The notes under the pieces: generated by a model
The model's input: the letters and a program-made list of their open reading frames with translations, nothing else
Database searches by the model: none
Told to the model about the DNA's origin: nothing
Assembly (NCBI GenBank): GCA_903886975.1
Contig: CAISOB010000032.1
Location: 62,001-126,000 of the forward strand
DNA: 64,000 nt
Reading direction: 5' to 3'
From: an uncultured beta proteobacterium
Lineage (GTDB): Bacteria > Pseudomonadota > Gammaproteobacteria > Burkholderiales > Rhodocyclaceae
Translations under genes and position numbers: made by a program
Shown: piece by piece, positions 16,251 to 26,492 of the stretch
Layout: each line of letters begins with the position of its first letter
Numbering within the stretch: the first letter of the stretch is position 1

Positions 16251-16389
16251 GAGGCTATTTTAGTCGCCCACGGCGGCCGAGACAAAGGCATTCGGTCCCC
16301 GATCCGAAACCCAGCATCCACAGAGAAAGTGGATCTTCGCTTTGATTATGACCAGTCGATCCCGCCTGCGTCATTCAGCGGGGCGGCGC

Positions 16390-19300
16390 TCAAGCGACCC
16401 GTTGCCGCCTGACGTAACCGGCGACGAGCTGCAGCAATTCGTCTTCCTGATAGGGCTTGCCGAGGTAGTGGTTGACGCCGATCTCGAAGGCATAGGCGCG
16501 ATGCTTCTCGGCGGTCCGCGAGGTGATCATGATGATTGGGATACCGCGCAGACGCGCGTCGGCGCGGATGTTCCGGGTCAAGTCGAAACCGTCGAGGCGC
16601 GGCATTTCGATATCGACCAGCATGACGTCGGGAAGAACATCGAGGAGCAGTTCGAGGGCCTCGACGCCATCCTTGGCGGTAATGACCTGGTAGCCTTCAC
16701 GGGCCAGCAGGCGGCCGGTGATCTTGCGCACGGTCAGCGAGTCGTCGACGACCATCACCGTCGGCAGCTTGGCGATCGCCGCGTCGGCCTCGCTCAGCAC
16801 CGGCTTGCTCGGAACCGGCGCGGCAATATCGGCGACGCGCGGCCGGCTCGAGAGCGCGATCGGATTCAAAATCAGCACGACCTGGCCGTCGCCGAGCACG
16901 GTCGCGCCATCGACGCCGATCACGCGCGCCAGTTGCGGCCCGATGTTCTTGACGACGATTTCCTTGTTGCCCATCAGTTCATCGACCTGAACCGCGATAC
17001 GCCGTGTCCCGCTGCGCAGCAACAGGGCCCAGTATTGGCGGTGCTGTTCGGGCAGCGCTTGCGCGTCGCCCAGGAGTTGCGGCAGGAAATGGAAGGGATA
17101 CTGGTTTCCCATCCATTCGGCCATGCCGGCTTCACGGATGCGCGTCAGCGCCGACTCCTTGAGATCGAGAACCTGCTCGATCATCACCGAAGGGATGGCG
17201 TAGCGTCGGTTGCCCGCGCGCACGAGCAGCGCCTTGGTCACGGCCAGCGTCAGCGGAATATAAAGACGGAATTCGGTGCCGCGCTCGGAGGTGGAAACGA
17301 TTTCAATGCGGCCCCCGAGGCTGCTGACCTCGGTCTTGACCACGTCCATGCCGATGCCGCGGCCGGCCACTTGCGAGAGTTCGGCCGCGGTGGTGAAACC
17401 CGGCGTGAAGATCAGATTGCCGAGGTGCGTCGTATCGGCTCTTTCGTCGTTGCCGAGCAGACCAGTGGCGACCGCGCGCGCGCGGATGCGCTCGAAGTCG
17501 AGGCCGCCGCCGTCGTCGGCAAAGCTGATGATGATTTCGTTGCCCTCGCGCTTGAGGCCCAGCGAAATTTCGCCGATGTCGGGTTTGCCGCGGGAGAGCC
17601 GCAGTTCGCGCTCTTCGATGCCGTGCACGACCGAATTGCGCATCATGTGCTCGAGCGGCGCGCCGATCTTGTCGAGCACGCTGCGGTCGAGTTCGACCTG
17701 GCCGCCGGAAATTTCCAGGTTGGCGCGTTTGCCGAGCTCCTTGGAGGTTTGCCGCACGATGCGGTAGAGGCGGTCGGCCAGGCTGCCGAAAGGAACCATG
17801 CGCACCGCCATCAGTTCCTGCTGCACCTCGCGGTTCAAGCGTGCCTGGGCGATGATCGCGGCGTTGGCGTCGTCGAGGTTCTTGAGCAGATGCTGCTGGA
17901 CGGTACCGACGTCGTTGACCGACTCGGCCATCATGCGCGTGAGTTCCTGGAAGCGCGTAAAGCGGTCGAATTCGAGCGGATCGAAACCGGCATGTTTTTC
18001 ATCGGCGAGCGCGGTGCGCGACTGCATCTGCGATTCGGCCTGAATCTCGATTTCGCGCAACTGGCGGCGCAGACGGATCACGTTCTCGGTCAGGTCGAGC
18101 AGCGATTCCTTCAGGCTGCGCATTTCGCCTTCGATGCGCGTGCGGGCGATCGACAATTCGCCGGCTTCGTTGACCAGGCGGTCGATCAGATCGGCGCGCA
18201 CGCGCACGGTCGGGCGCGGCGCCGCCCCGGCGGGCAGGTTGGTCGGTTCAGCGGCCTCGAGCGTCTCGAGTGCTTCGGGTGCGGCCGGGACGCGCGATCG
18301 ATCGGCGCGGCGATCGCCGGTCTCGGGGATTGCCGCCTGGTAAGCAGCCGTTTCGGATTCGCTCTCGAGGCGTGTTGCCACCGGCTCAGTGGCCGGCTCC
18401 GGACTCGCCGCCAGAGATTCGCCGGCCTGCAGGCGTTCGATGATGTGCAGAACCGCGTCAAAATCGTTATCGATGGCGTCGATCAGCTCGGCGCTGACGC
18501 TGCCGGAACGCAGGGCCTGTTCGACCTGCGATTCGATGGCATGGGTTATTTCCCCGAGATTCATCGCGCCGGCCATGCGCGCGCTGCCTTTCAGGGTGTG
18601 CAGCAGGCGCGCCAGGGTACGCGGCGTGTCGGTGTCGGACGGCGCATTGCGCCAGGCGCGCAACTGGGCGGCTATGCCCTGATTGAGATCGAGTGCTTCC
18701 TCGAGGAAGATCGGCAAGAGCTGTTCGTCGATCTCGTCATGCAATGCCAAAGGCACACTCTGCGCGGCAAACGGCTGGTCCTGCGGGAACTCGGTCCTGA
18801 TCGCTTCCGGCGGCGGCAGTTCCTCGTCGATTGCCGTGCCGGGTATCGCGGCGACGCGAACATCCGGACCGTCCGTCCGTTCCGCCAGTGCGGCCAGTAC
18901 CTGCGCGGGATAAAGCGCATCGAGCGCATCGACAAGGCCGGGCGCAAGCTCAGGTTCGCGCTGGTCGGCGAGCGCCTCGAGCAGCAACGCCACTTCGTCG
19001 ATCGCCTGGCGGATCACCAGCAGCGCGTCGTTGCTGTTCGGCTGCGCCGAATAATCGCGGCGCAGCAGCGCGTGTTCAAGGGCCAGGCCCAGGTGATTGA
19101 CGGTCGGCACGCCGACCGTCGCCGAAATGCCGGCGAGTGTATGCGCGGCGCGGTACATGGCGTGCGGTGTCGGCGCCGATGCGCTGGCTTCGAGCAAGGG
19201 CAATTCGTGCTGCAGGGTGGCCAGATGAGCGCTGGCTTCCTCGGAAAAAATCTCGTAGAGCGTGGGCGAAATACCGCTTGGCCGCGTGCCCTCGGGCGCC

Positions 19301-22014
19301 GCCGCGTCCGGCTCAGCAGGAGGCGCTTCCGCTGCCGGTGCTGGCGGTTCGACAGTCCACGCGGGCGTCTCGGCGGCGATTTCCGGCAGGTCGACCGCGT
19401 CGAGATCGATCGTCAGATCGCCATCGAGGCTGGCTGGAGGGGCCTGCGGAAACTCGAGGGTGATGATTTCGGCAGTCGGCAGCGCTTCTTCTTGAGGGGC
19501 CGGCGCTGACTCTTCGGCGCTTGCCGGCGTCGGCGCGATCGTCGGCGTCGCCGCGGCATGCGCTTCATCGTGGCCGCGCCGCAAGGCCTCGGCCAGCGCG
19601 ATCACATCGTGCGCGTCCGGCGCGCTGTCCGAATGGCTTTCGAGCTGCCGCACCCAGTCGGTGAACAGCACGTGCGCCTGGCCGATCAGGCGGAGCAGAT
19701 CGGCGTTGACTTCGAGTTCCTGCCGCAGCCAGAGATTGAGCGTCTGTTCGACGGCCCAGGCGGCTTCGCCGACATCCTTTAGGCCGACCATGCGTCCGCT
19801 GCCTTTGAGGGTGTGGAAACCGCGCCGGATGATCGTCAATACCTCGACGTTATGCGGCAGATCGCTGAGCACCTGCAGATTTTCGTCGACCCGGGCCAGG
19901 ACTTCGTTGGCTTCTTCAAGGAAAATGGCCAGCAGCTCGGCGTCGATTTCCTCGCTGCTCGACTGCGCCAACTGTATTGTTTCGGCAGAGGGTTGCAAGG
20001 CTTCGGGCAGATTCGGACTGAGCGTGGCCATCGCGCGGTCGATTTGCGGATCGGCGTTCCCGCCCGTCGCGAGCGCCGACAGAACGGCTTTGGTTTGCTC
20101 GCCGAGCGCGCTGTCGGCAACCAGATCAGCGTCGTTCTTCAATGTTTCCAGATTGAGCTTGAGTTCGGCACGCAGCGCGGCGTCGGCCGGCTGGTCTTTG
20201 ACCGCGCTGAGCAGCGCGTGGGCCTGACGCTTCTGCTGCTCGACTTCCTGCTCGACGCTGACATGGTCCTCGCCCGCGTCGCTGTCGCCGTCTTCCTGCG
20301 GTTCGGGCGATCCGGCCGGGGCCGAACCGGATTGCATCAGCCGGGAAAAACTTGCGAAATCGCTTGCGCCGTGCTGCAGCGAATCGACGAAGAACCCGAT
20401 GACCGACAGCTGGCTGGCGACGTGCTCGAAATCGCTTTCGAGCGGCACATACTCAGGATCGGCGAAACGCTTGATTTCCGCCGAGCATTCGCGCAGCGCG
20501 GCAACCGCGCCGTCGTGGCGCATCATGCTCAGGGCGCCGCCGATCTGGCGCAGCGGCACGTCGAGGTTCTCGATTTCGGCGCGCTTGTCGACATCGCGGA
20601 AGAAGGCATCGAGCACCTGCTCGATCTGCGCGAGGTTGCTTTGAATCTCCTTGGCCACCTGGCCGATCAGCAACTTTTCCTGCGCCTGGCGCGACATTTC
20701 GTCGAGCAGGGCGATTTCCGATCCCGGTTTCGGCGGCGTTCCGGCCAGGCAGCCGTGTATCCGCGCCACCGTGACGTCGACCTGGTGAGCGAAATCGCCG
20801 CCCAGGCGCGAGAAGTTTTCCTGCGCATTCTGCGCCAGCAGAATGGCCGTCGCAATTTCCATCGCTACCGCTTCCGAATAGCGGGTGCTGTCTTCGGAAA
20901 GCCAGTTGGCGCCGGCGGCGATGGCTTGTGCCAGGCGGCGGTAATCGGTATGGCCGAGCTGCTCGACGACAGTAGATAGTGAATTGGCGTATTCCTTGAA
21001 CAAGGGCAGCGACTGGACGGTGCCCGCGCAATACTTGTTCCAGGTTTCCTCGAGCGTCACGATGACCTCGCGCAGCTTGCGGCGCAGGGTTTCTTCCGCC
21101 GCCGGCGCGGCGGTCTCGCTGGTCGGAAGCGAGTCTTGCAACTGATAGATGGTCTTGACCGCCTGCACGGCGCTATTGCTGCCCTCGGCATGGGCGACGA
21201 AATAGAGCGCGTCGCGCATCAGCCGTTCGGCGACATTCTTCGAGCCCTCGGACAGCCGGCGAATCTGCAGGTCGATGCGCGCACACAACTGCTTGACGTC
21301 GATCTCGACCGGCAGGCTGCCCTCAGCCAGGGCCGCGAGAAAGCCGCTGGCCACCCACCAGAAAGAACGCGCCGATGCCGCATCCTGCGTCGCTTCGATG
21401 CGCTTGACCGCGCCAAGCATTTCGCTGACGCCGCTCCGGTCCCGCGGGGCGCGCAACCAGGCCAGCAGCCCGCGCTCGAAGCGGGCGCGTTCCTGGTGCA
21501 CCAGCCGCTGAAATTCGGCCGGCGCCATCTTCTTCGCCGGCGTCACACGCCGCGGCGGACGCGCGGAGAGATCGGGAAAGAAGAGGTCGGATGCCCGGAC
21601 GCGTTCCACGCCGCGCGCCGCCTGCACCTCGCGATAGAGCGACAGCAGGCGCAACGGCTGGTTCGGCTGGCCATTGATCAAGTCGTCGAGATAATGTCCG
21701 ATCGCCGCCAGCGCGCGATGGGCCAGGGCGATGCTGTCCTCTCCGGCTGGCCGCAATTGCTGCTCGATCGCCTCGAGCATGGCCTCCAGCGCTTCGGCAA
21801 ACTGCGTTACGCCGCCAAGCCCGACGATGGTCAATGCGCCCTGCACCTGGTGCAGGTGCGTGCGACAGAACTTGACCTGGGTGAGGTCGCCGATGCCGCC
21901 CTTCACGCTGGCCGTATACTGCAGCAAGGCATCGTCAGCGCGTCCGAGCGCAAGGTCGATCTCGCTCTTGACCCAGGTTAATGGGCCGACGTCGAATTCA
22001 GTCGCGGAATTCAT
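16390..22014 (-). CDS. chpA: hybrid chemotaxis-type histidine kinase ChpA/PilL of the Pil-Chp system
   Basis: A 1874-residue CheA-like kinase controlling type IV pilus motility. Phosphotransfer-type domains are visible with histidines in HTLKGSGRMVG (about residue 735), RAAHTLAGISATVG (about 960) and LLHTLKGSARMAG (about 1140); an N-terminal one near residue 55 has HQVQGALTIVG. A dimerisation helix lies near 1290 (NEAGELSIARTRIEGEM). The ATPase has MMRNSVVHGIE (about 1460), FADDGGGLDFERI and GRGIGMDVVK (about 1550). A CheW-like domain spans about 1600-1720, and a receiver with DVMLVDIEMPRLDG spans about 1748-1873. It follows pilI after 34 bases. The pilJ receptor gene usually found between them is absent. 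Confidence 0.96.
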   Translation of the reverse strand: MNSATEFDVGPLTWVKSEIDLALGRADDALLQYTASVKGGIGDLTQVKFCRTHLHQVQGALTIVGLGGVTQFAEALEAMLEAIEQQLRPAGEDSIALAHRALAAIGHYLDDLINGQPNQPLRLLSLYREVQAARGVERVRASDLFFPDLSARPPRRVTPAKKMAPAEFQRLVHQERARFERGLLAWLRAPRDRSGVSEMLGAVKRIEATQDAASARSFWWVASGFLAALAEGSLPVEIDVKQLCARIDLQIRRLSEGSKNVAERLMRDALYFVAHAEGSNSAVQAVKTIYQLQDSLPTSETAAPAAEETLRRKLREVIVTLEETWNKYCAGTVQSLPLFKEYANSLSTVVEQLGHTDYRRLAQAIAAGANWLSEDSTRYSEAVAMEIATAILLAQNAQENFSRLGGDFAHQVDVTVARIHGCLAGTPPKPGSEIALLDEMSRQAQEKLLIGQVAKEIQSNLAQIEQVLDAFFRDVDKRAEIENLDVPLRQIGGALSMMRHDGAVAALRECSAEIKRFADPEYVPLESDFEHVASQLSVIGFFVDSLQHGASDFASFSRLMQSGSAPAGSPEPQEDGDSDAGEDHVSVEQEVEQQKRQAHALLSAVKDQPADAALRAELKLNLETLKNDADLVADSALGEQTKAVLSALATGGNADPQIDRAMATLSPNLPEALQPSAETIQLAQSSSEEIDAELLAIFLEEANEVLARVDENLQVLSDLPHNVEVLTIIRRGFHTLKGSGRMVGLKDVGEAAWAVEQTLNLWLRQELEVNADLLRLIGQAHVLFTDWVRQLESHSDSAPDAHDVIALAEALRRGHDEAHAAATPTIAPTPASAEESAPAPQEEALPTAEIITLEFPQAPPASLDGDLTIDLDAVDLPEIAAETPAWTVEPPAPAAEAPPAEPDAAAPEGTRPSGISPTLYEIFSEEASAHLATLQHELPLLEASASAPTPHAMYRAAHTLAGISATVGVPTVNHLGLALEHALLRRDYSAQPNSNDALLVIRQAIDEVALLLEALADQREPELAPGLVDALDALYPAQVLAALAERTDGPDVRVAAIPGTAIDEELPPPEAIRTEFPQDQPFAAQSVPLALHDEIDEQLLPIFLEEALDLNQGIAAQLRAWRNAPSDTDTPRTLARLLHTLKGSARMAGAMNLGEITHAIESQVEQALRSGSVSAELIDAIDNDFDAVLHIIERLQAGESLAASPEPATEPVATRLESESETAAYQAAIPETGDRRADRSRVPAAPEALETLEAAEPTNLPAGAAPRPTVRVRADLIDRLVNEAGELSIARTRIEGEMRSLKESLLDLTENVIRLRRQLREIEIQAESQMQSRTALADEKHAGFDPLEFDRFTRFQELTRMMAESVNDVGTVQQHLLKNLDDANAAIIAQARLNREVQQELMAVRMVPFGSLADRLYRIVRQTSKELGKRANLEISGGQVELDRSVLDKIGAPLEHMMRNSVVHGIEERELRLSRGKPDIGEISLGLKREGNEIIISFADDGGGLDFERIRARAVATGLLGNDERADTTHLGNLIFTPGFTTAAELSQVAGRGIGMDVVKTEVSSLGGRIEIVSTSERGTEFRLYIPLTLAVTKALLVRAGNRRYAIPSVMIEQVLDLKESALTRIREAGMAEWMGNQYPFHFLPQLLGDAQALPEQHRQYWALLLRSGTRRIAVQVDELMGNKEIVVKNIGPQLARVIGVDGATVLGDGQVVLILNPIALSSRPRVADIAAPVPSKPVLSEADAAIAKLPTVMVVDDSLTVRKITGRLLAREGYQVITAKDGVEALELLLDVLPDVMLVDIEMPRLDGFDLTRNIRADARLRGIPIIMITSRTAEKHRAYAFEIGVNHYLGKPYQEDELLQLVAGYVRRQRVA

Positions 22015-22048
22015 CTGGGGCAGGGTCTCCGGTCTCCGTCCACGGGGC

Positions 22049-22558
22049 TTACACGCCTATTTCCATAAACTGGTCATCGGCCAGAAGCGCCGCAACATTG
22101 AGCATCTTCCAGCGGCGTCCATCGCTATCCATATAAGCTTTGTCGGCCCAATGCGGCGCGTCCGGATCGGCGGCGATCTGCTTGAGTGCTTCGACGTTGC
22201 GCAGGCCGAGCATGCGCGTCACCAGCAGCGCAGCGTTGTTGCCATGGCGGGTACCAATCAGCAGCAAGCGCGAGCTGGCGTTCTGCGGCGTTGCTTCGCG
22301 GCCTTGAAAGGCAGAGAAATCGGCGACCGCGTAGAGGCTGCCGCGGATATTGGCGATGCCGACGAACCACGGCTGGGTCAGGGGCACGCCGGTCAGCGGC
22401 GTCAGCGGAACGATTTCGCCGGAATCGGACAGACTCAGCAGCCAGTACTCGCCGCCGGCCTGTACGCCGAGCAAGCCGGCCGCGCTGCGCTCGCCGGCGC
22501 CGGCAAGCTGCTTGGCGAGGTGCGCCTGGAATTCGCGTAAACTGCCTTTTTTTGCCAT
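22049..22558 (-). CDS. pilI: CheW-like adaptor PilI
   Basis: A 169-residue single CheW domain: LLSLSDSGEIVPLTPLTG, PWFVGIANIRGSLYAVADFSAF and SRLLLIGTRHGNNAALLVTRM are its core strands. PilI couples a chemoreceptor to the ChpA kinase at the pole. The position after pilH and before chpA gives the name; sequence alone would say only CheW family. Its ATG at 22558 follows pilH by ten bases. The normal receptor partner gene pilJ is not adjacent. Confidence 0.92.
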   Translation of the reverse strand: MAKKGSLREFQAHLAKQLAGAGERSAAGLLGVQAGGEYWLLSLSDSGEIVPLTPLTGVPLTQPWFVGIANIRGSLYAVADFSAFQGREATPQNASSRLLLIGTRHGNNAALLVTRMLGLRNVEALKQIAADPDAPHWADKAYMDSDGRRWKMLNVAALLADDQFMEIGV

Positions 22559-22568
22559 GCTGTCGAAC

Positions 22569-22931
22569 TTAAAGGGCGGCGATCTTGGCCAGCAACTCTT
22601 CGCCTTTGATCGGCTTGGCCAGATAGTCCTGGGCGCCCTGGCGCAAGCCCCAGATCTTGTCGGTTTCCTGGCCTTTCGAGGTGCACACGATGACCGGAAT
22701 GTGTTTCGTCTTTTCGTCGCGGGTCAGCGTCCGGGTCGCCTGGTAGCCGTTGAGGCCGGGCATGACCACATCCATCAGCACAAGGTCGGGCAGTTCGGAT
22801 TTTGCTTTGGCAATGCCTTCCTCGCCGCTTTCGGCAGTGATCACCTGGTAACCGCCCTTGATCAGCAGTTCGGACAGAAAGTGACGTTCGGTGGGCGAGT
22901 CGTCGACGACGAGGATTTTCTTGACCGGCAT
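22569..22931 (-). CDS. pilH: response regulator PilH
   Basis: A 120-residue stand-alone receiver domain, the CheY-like output of the Pil-Chp system associated with retraction or phosphate sink functions. Acidic pocket residues are in ILVVDDSPTERHFL, the phospho-acceptor is in LVLMDVVMPGLNGYQATR, and the switch residues are in VIVCTSKGQETD and YLAKP. It has no output domain. It lies between pilG and pilI on one strand, the usual order pilG-pilH-pilI. Confidence 0.94.
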   Translation of the reverse strand: MPVKKILVVDDSPTERHFLSELLIKGGYQVITAESGEEGIAKAKSELPDLVLMDVVMPGLNGYQATRTLTRDEKTKHIPVIVCTSKGQETDKIWGLRQGAQDYLAKPIKGEELLAKIAAL

Positions 22932-22971
22932 GTTGATTACTCCGTAAATTGCCCGCTGCGGTGATTTCGAG

Positions 22972-23367
22972 TCAGGCCGGCGGGCGCGCGAAAGCCGCGA
23001 CCGCCTGCAGCAGACTGTCTTTCGTAAATGGTTTGGTCAAGTACTGGTCCGATCCGACCATGCGTCCGCGCGCCCGATCGAACAAGCCATCCTTGGATGA
23101 GAGCATGATCAGCGGCGTGTTGCGGAAACGCTGGTTCTTCTTGATCAGGGCGCAGGTCTGGTAGCCGTCGAGGCGGGGCATCATGATGTCGCAAAAAATG
23201 ACCGCGGGCTGATGATCGGCGATCTTCGCCAGCGCGTCGAAGCCATCCTCGGCGAGCACCACCTGACATCCGGCTTGCACGAGAAAAATCTCCGCGCTGC
23301 GCCGGATGGTGTTGCTGTCGTCGATGACCATCACTTTGATGCCACTCAGGTTTGCAGCTTCGGCCAA
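22972..23367 (-). CDS. pilG: response regulator PilG
   Basis: A 131-residue receiver-only protein, first gene of the Pil-Chp cluster. It shows VMVIDDSNTIRRSAEIFL, typical of PilG, the phospho-acceptor in VIFCDIMMPRLDGYQTCALI, and LIMLSSKDGLFDRARGRMVG with the switch lysine in YLTKPF. PilG promotes pilus extension and polar localisation in pseudomonads. A possible promoter lies in the 75 bases between it and the rubredoxin gene. Confidence 0.95.
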   Translation of the reverse strand: MAEAANLSGIKVMVIDDSNTIRRSAEIFLVQAGCQVVLAEDGFDALAKIADHQPAVIFCDIMMPRLDGYQTCALIKKNQRFRNTPLIMLSSKDGLFDRARGRMVGSDQYLTKPFTKDSLLQAVAAFARPPA

Positions 23368-23426
23368 TTCCTTCCTCCAGAGCGCACTTGTTGTCTGATG
23401 CCCGTACCTCGTGCTTTCCCGCTGAC

Positions 23427-23455
23427 ACTATACATCAATGGCTCAGAGTTGAACC
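23427..23455 (-). promoter_or_regulatory. possible pilG promoter
   Basis: On the minus strand a TATAGT hexamer (23432-23427) stands about 60 bases upstream of the pilG ATG. The expected -35 position (23455-23450) reads GGTTCA, a poor match. It is the only good -10-like element in the gap and would let pilG be transcribed separately from the rubredoxin gene. Confidence 0.35.
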
Positions 23456-23625
23456 ATCTCGAAATCTTCTTTACGCGCGCCGCATTCGGGGCAGACCCAG
23501 TTCATCGGAATATCTTCCCAGCGCGTTCCCGGGGCAATTCCTTCATCGGGAAGGCCTTTGCCTTCGTCATAAATGAAGCCGCAGGTCAGGCACATCCAGC
23601 AGCGGTAGTCGTCGTCGATGTTCAT
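23443..23625 (-). CDS. rubA: rubredoxin
   Basis: A 60-residue iron protein with one Fe(Cys)4 site made by MCLTCGFIYDE and CPECGARKEDFE. It carries single electrons in the cytoplasm, for example to peroxide or superoxide reducers, alkane hydroxylase or flavodiiron proteins; no such partner is in this window. The sequence is complete and close to the family consensus (GTRWEDIPMNWVCPEC). It lies divergently from thiD with 100 bases between starts, and just upstream of pilG, a pairing also common in related genomes. Confidence 0.95.
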   Translation of the reverse strand: MNIDDDYRCWMCLTCGFIYDEGKGLPDEGIAPGTRWEDIPMNWVCPECGARKEDFEMVQL

Positions 23626-23725
23626 GATGCGTTTCGCTTTTCAGGTAGAATCGGCGCTGCGAAATGTCCTCGATTCTAGCCAAACGCCTTTGCCCCTGCC
23701 AGGCTTTTCTTACCGGCGCGTCCCT

Positions 23726-24565
23726 ATGCAAGCAGTCTCGAAGCCCGTGTCGCCTCCTATCGTGCTGACTTTCGCTGCCAGCGATCCGTCGGGCGGCGCC
23801 GGCATGCAGGCCGATCTGATGACGCTCTCGGCCCTCGGTTGCCACGCCCTGTCGGTGCTGACCGCATTGACCGCGCAGGATACTGCCGGCATCGACGGCG
23901 TGCTGTCGATCGCGCCGGAGTGGGTCGATAGGCAGGCGCGCGTGCTGCTTGCGGACATCGCTGTGGACGTGTTCAAGATTGGCTTGCTCGGCAGCCGGGA
24001 AAATGTCGAGGTCGTAGCGCAGATAATGACCGATTACCCCGACGTGCCGGTGGTCTTCGACCCGGTGCTCGCCTCGGGGCGCGGCGATGCGCTGGCGGAC
24101 GCGGAGATGATCGCCGCCATGCGCGAATCGCTGCTGCCGCGCACTACCCTGCTCACGCCCAACTCGCTCGAGGCGCGGCGACTCGCCGACGATGGCCGCA
24201 GCGCGCAGAACCTGCCGCTTGCCGAATGTGCGCGCCGCTTGCTGGCGCTTGGCTGCAGCCAGGTGCTATTGACCGGCACGCATGAGGACACGCCGCAGGT
24301 CGTCAACGCGCTCTATGACAGCGCCGGCCTGGTGCGCAGCGATCGTTGGAGCCGTTTGCCGGGCAGCTACCACGGTTCGGGCTGCACGATCGCCTCGGCG
24401 GTTGCAGCCTTCCTGGCGCACGGCCTGTCGCTGAGCGAGGCGGTCGGGCAGGCGCAGGATTACACTTGGCACGCGCTCGCCGCAGGCTTTCTGCCAGGCC
24501 GCGGGCAGTACATTCCGGACCGGTTCTACCGCACGAAGCCGGGCACGGGGAAAGACCATGGCTGA
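23726..24565 (+). CDS. thiD: hydroxymethylpyrimidine/phosphomethylpyrimidine kinase
   Basis: Phosphorylates HMP and HMP-phosphate to make the pyrimidine part of thiamine. The 279 residues show the ribokinase-fold features [19 protein letters not shown] at the N-terminus, [26 protein letters not shown] and the C-terminal anion hole [19 protein letters not shown]. The ATG at 23726 is chosen because the family begins a few residues before [11 protein letters not shown]; the open frame continues upstream without need. A TAGAAT hexamer near 23645 is a possible -10. Its stop overlaps the thiE start. Confidence 0.96.
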   Translation: MQAVSKPVSPPIVLTFAASDPSGGAGMQADLMTLSALGCHALSVLTALTAQDTAGIDGVLSIAPEWVDRQARVLLADIAVDVFKIGLLGSRENVEVVAQIMTDYPDVPVVFDPVLASGRGDALADAEMIAAMRESLLPRTTLLTPNSLEARRLADDGRSAQNLPLAECARRLLALGCSQVLLTGTHEDTPQVVNALYDSAGLVRSDRWSRLPGSYHGSGCTIASAVAAFLAHGLSLSEAVGQAQDYTWHALAAGFLPGRGQYIPDRFYRTKPGTGKDHG

Positions 24566-25208
24566 AGCGGCCTTGCGTGCACCTTTGCGTGGCCTCTACG
24601 CGATTACCCCGGATGGTCTCGACGCGCCGACGCTGACCGCGCGCCTCGAAGCGGCGCTGCGCGGCGGCGTTCGTTTCGTACAATACCGCGACAAGATCAA
24701 TTCGGCTGCGCAGCGCGGCGAAATCGCCGGCGCGCTGCAGGCCATTTGCCGGCGCTACGGCGCACGCTTCATCGTCAATGACGACCTGGCGCTGGCATTG
24801 GCCGTGGGCGCCGACGGTGTGCATCTCGGCGGCGACGATGGCGATCCGGCCGCCGCGCGCCGGGCGCTCGGCCCGGACAAACTGCTCGGCGTCTCGTGCT
24901 ATGCCGACTTTGAACTCGCCCGCGCGGCGACTGCCGCCGGCGCCGACTATGTCGCTTTCGGCGCGGTCTACCCCTCGCCGACCAAGCCGCTTGCGCCTCC
25001 CGCGCCTTTAAGTCTGTTTGCCCGCTGCCGCGACGAACTGGGCCTTCCCGCCTGCGCCGTCGGCGGCATCACGCTGGATAAAGCACCGGCGCTGATTGCC
25101 GCGGGAGCGGGTCTGCTCGCGGTGATCAGCGACCTGTTCGCGGTGCGCGATGTGACAGCTCGCGCGCTGGCCTTTGGCCGTTTATTCGAGGAGAACACGC
25201 ATGCCTGA
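24558..25208 (+). CDS. thiE: thiamine-phosphate synthase
   Basis: Joins HMP pyrophosphate and thiazole phosphate to thiamine phosphate. The 216-residue TIM barrel has [14 protein letters not shown] with the substrate-contacting residues, [21 protein letters not shown], the SPTK phosphate loop in YPSPTKP, and AVGGI near the end. It overlaps thiD by eight bases and hemL by eight bases, so the three are one translationally linked unit. Putting a tetrapyrrole gene behind thiDE is common in betaproteobacteria. Confidence 0.95.
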   Translation: MAEAALRAPLRGLYAITPDGLDAPTLTARLEAALRGGVRFVQYRDKINSAAQRGEIAGALQAICRRYGARFIVNDDLALALAVGADGVHLGGDDGDPAAARRALGPDKLLGVSCYADFELARAATAAGADYVAFGAVYPSPTKPLAPPAPLSLFARCRDELGLPACAVGGITLDKAPALIAAGAGLLAVISDLFAVRDVTARALAFGRLFEENTHA

Positions 25209-26481
25209 TCGGAATCAAGAATTGTTCGAGCGCGCCTTGCGGCATATTCCCGGCGGCGTCAATTCGCCGGTCCGCGCTTTCCGTTCGGTCGGCGGAACGC
25301 CGCGTTTCATCGCCAGCGGCAGCGGCCCGCGCATCACCGACGTGGGCGGCAAGAGCTATCTCGACTACGTCGGCTCGTGGGGCCCGCTGATCGTCGGCCA
25401 CGCTCACCCGCAGGTTGTCGCCGCGGTTCAGGACGCGGCGGCCCGTGGCCTGTCCTTCGGCGCGCCGACCGAAGGCGAGGTCGAGCTCGCCGATCTGCTT
25501 TGCCGCCTGCTGCCCTCGCTCGAAACGGTACGCCTCGTCAATTCCGGCACCGAGGCGACGATGAGCGCGATTCGCCTGGCGCGCGGCTTCACCGGTCGCG
25601 ATCTTCTCGTCAAGTTCGAGGGCTGCTACCACGGCCACAGCGACAGCCTGCTGGTCAAGGCCGGATCGGGCATGCTGACCTTCGGCAATCCGAGCTCGGA
25701 TGGCGTCCCGGCCGACCTCGTCAAGCACACCCTGGTGCTCGAGTACAACAATGTCGAGGCGCTCGAAGCGGCTTTTGCCGAACACGGCGCGCGCATCGCC
25801 GCCGTCATCGTCGAGCCGGTCGTCGGCAACATGAACCTGATCGCCCCCGCGCCAGGCTTTCTGCAGGCCATGCGCCGGCTGTGCAGCGCGCACGGCGCGG
25901 TGCTGATCTTCGACGAAGTAATGACCGGTTTCCGCGTCGGCCTGCAGGGCGCGCAGGGTGCTTATGGCATCACGCCGGATCTCACCACGCTCGGCAAGGT
26001 GATCGGCGGCGGCATGCCGGTCGGCGCTTTTGGCGGCAGGCGCGAGATCATGGAGAAGATCGCGCCGCTCGGCCCGGTCTATCAGGCCGGCACGCTGTCG
26101 GGCAATCCGCTCGCCGTGGCCGCAGGCCTCGCGACGCTTGGGCTCGTGCAGGAGCCCGGCTTCTACGATGCGCTGACGCAAAAGACCGCTTCGCTGTGCG
26201 CGGGTCTTGCCGTCGCCGCGGAGACGCACGGCATCGCCTTTTGCGCGCAGTCGGTCGGCGGCATGTTCGGCCTCTATTTTCGCGCCGGATGCCCGCGCAG
26301 CTATAGCGAAGTGATGGCGTGCGACAAAGCGGCTTTCAATCGCTTCTTCCACGCCATGCTCGCCGCCGGACATTACTTCGCGCCGTCGGCCTTCGAAGCC
26401 GGCTTCGTTTCCGCCGCGCACAGCGAGGCCGACATCGCCACAACGGTGGCGGCGGCCGAAACGATCTTCAAGGACTGGTAG
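25201..26481 (+). CDS. hemL: glutamate-1-semialdehyde 2,1-aminomutase
   Basis: A PLP enzyme that turns glutamate-1-semialdehyde into 5-aminolevulinate in the C5 tetrapyrrole pathway, downstream of HemA (also in this window). The 426 residues start [27 protein letters not shown], the family hallmark. The PLP lysine is K266 in [16 protein letters not shown], and the PLP aspartate is in [11 protein letters not shown]. The ATG at 25201 overlaps the thiE stop and matches the family start, so the longer frame is rejected. The gene ends 11 bases from the convergent corA. Confidence 0.98.
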   Translation: MPDRNQELFERALRHIPGGVNSPVRAFRSVGGTPRFIASGSGPRITDVGGKSYLDYVGSWGPLIVGHAHPQVVAAVQDAAARGLSFGAPTEGEVELADLLCRLLPSLETVRLVNSGTEATMSAIRLARGFTGRDLLVKFEGCYHGHSDSLLVKAGSGMLTFGNPSSDGVPADLVKHTLVLEYNNVEALEAAFAEHGARIAAVIVEPVVGNMNLIAPAPGFLQAMRRLCSAHGAVLIFDEVMTGFRVGLQGAQGAYGITPDLTTLGKVIGGGMPVGAFGGRREIMEKIAPLGPVYQAGTLSGNPLAVAAGLATLGLVQEPGFYDALTQKTASLCAGLAVAAETHGIAFCAQSVGGMFGLYFRAGCPRSYSEVMACDKAAFNRFFHAMLAAGHYFAPSAFEAGFVSAAHSEADIATTVAAAETIFKDW

Positions 26482-26492
26482 GTTTCAGCACC

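Noticed and set aside
16316..16334. Six-base hairpin ATCCAC/GTGGAT downstream of chpA
   Set aside because: The stem is short, AT/GC balance is ordinary and no U-tract follows, so I do not call it a terminator.
16342..19509. A 1055-codon open frame on the plus strand
   Set aside because: It is exactly antisense to chpA, whose kinase, CheW and receiver motifs are unmistakable. The frame is kept open by high GC at third codon positions and its composition (many R, D, H, V runs) is that of a shadow.
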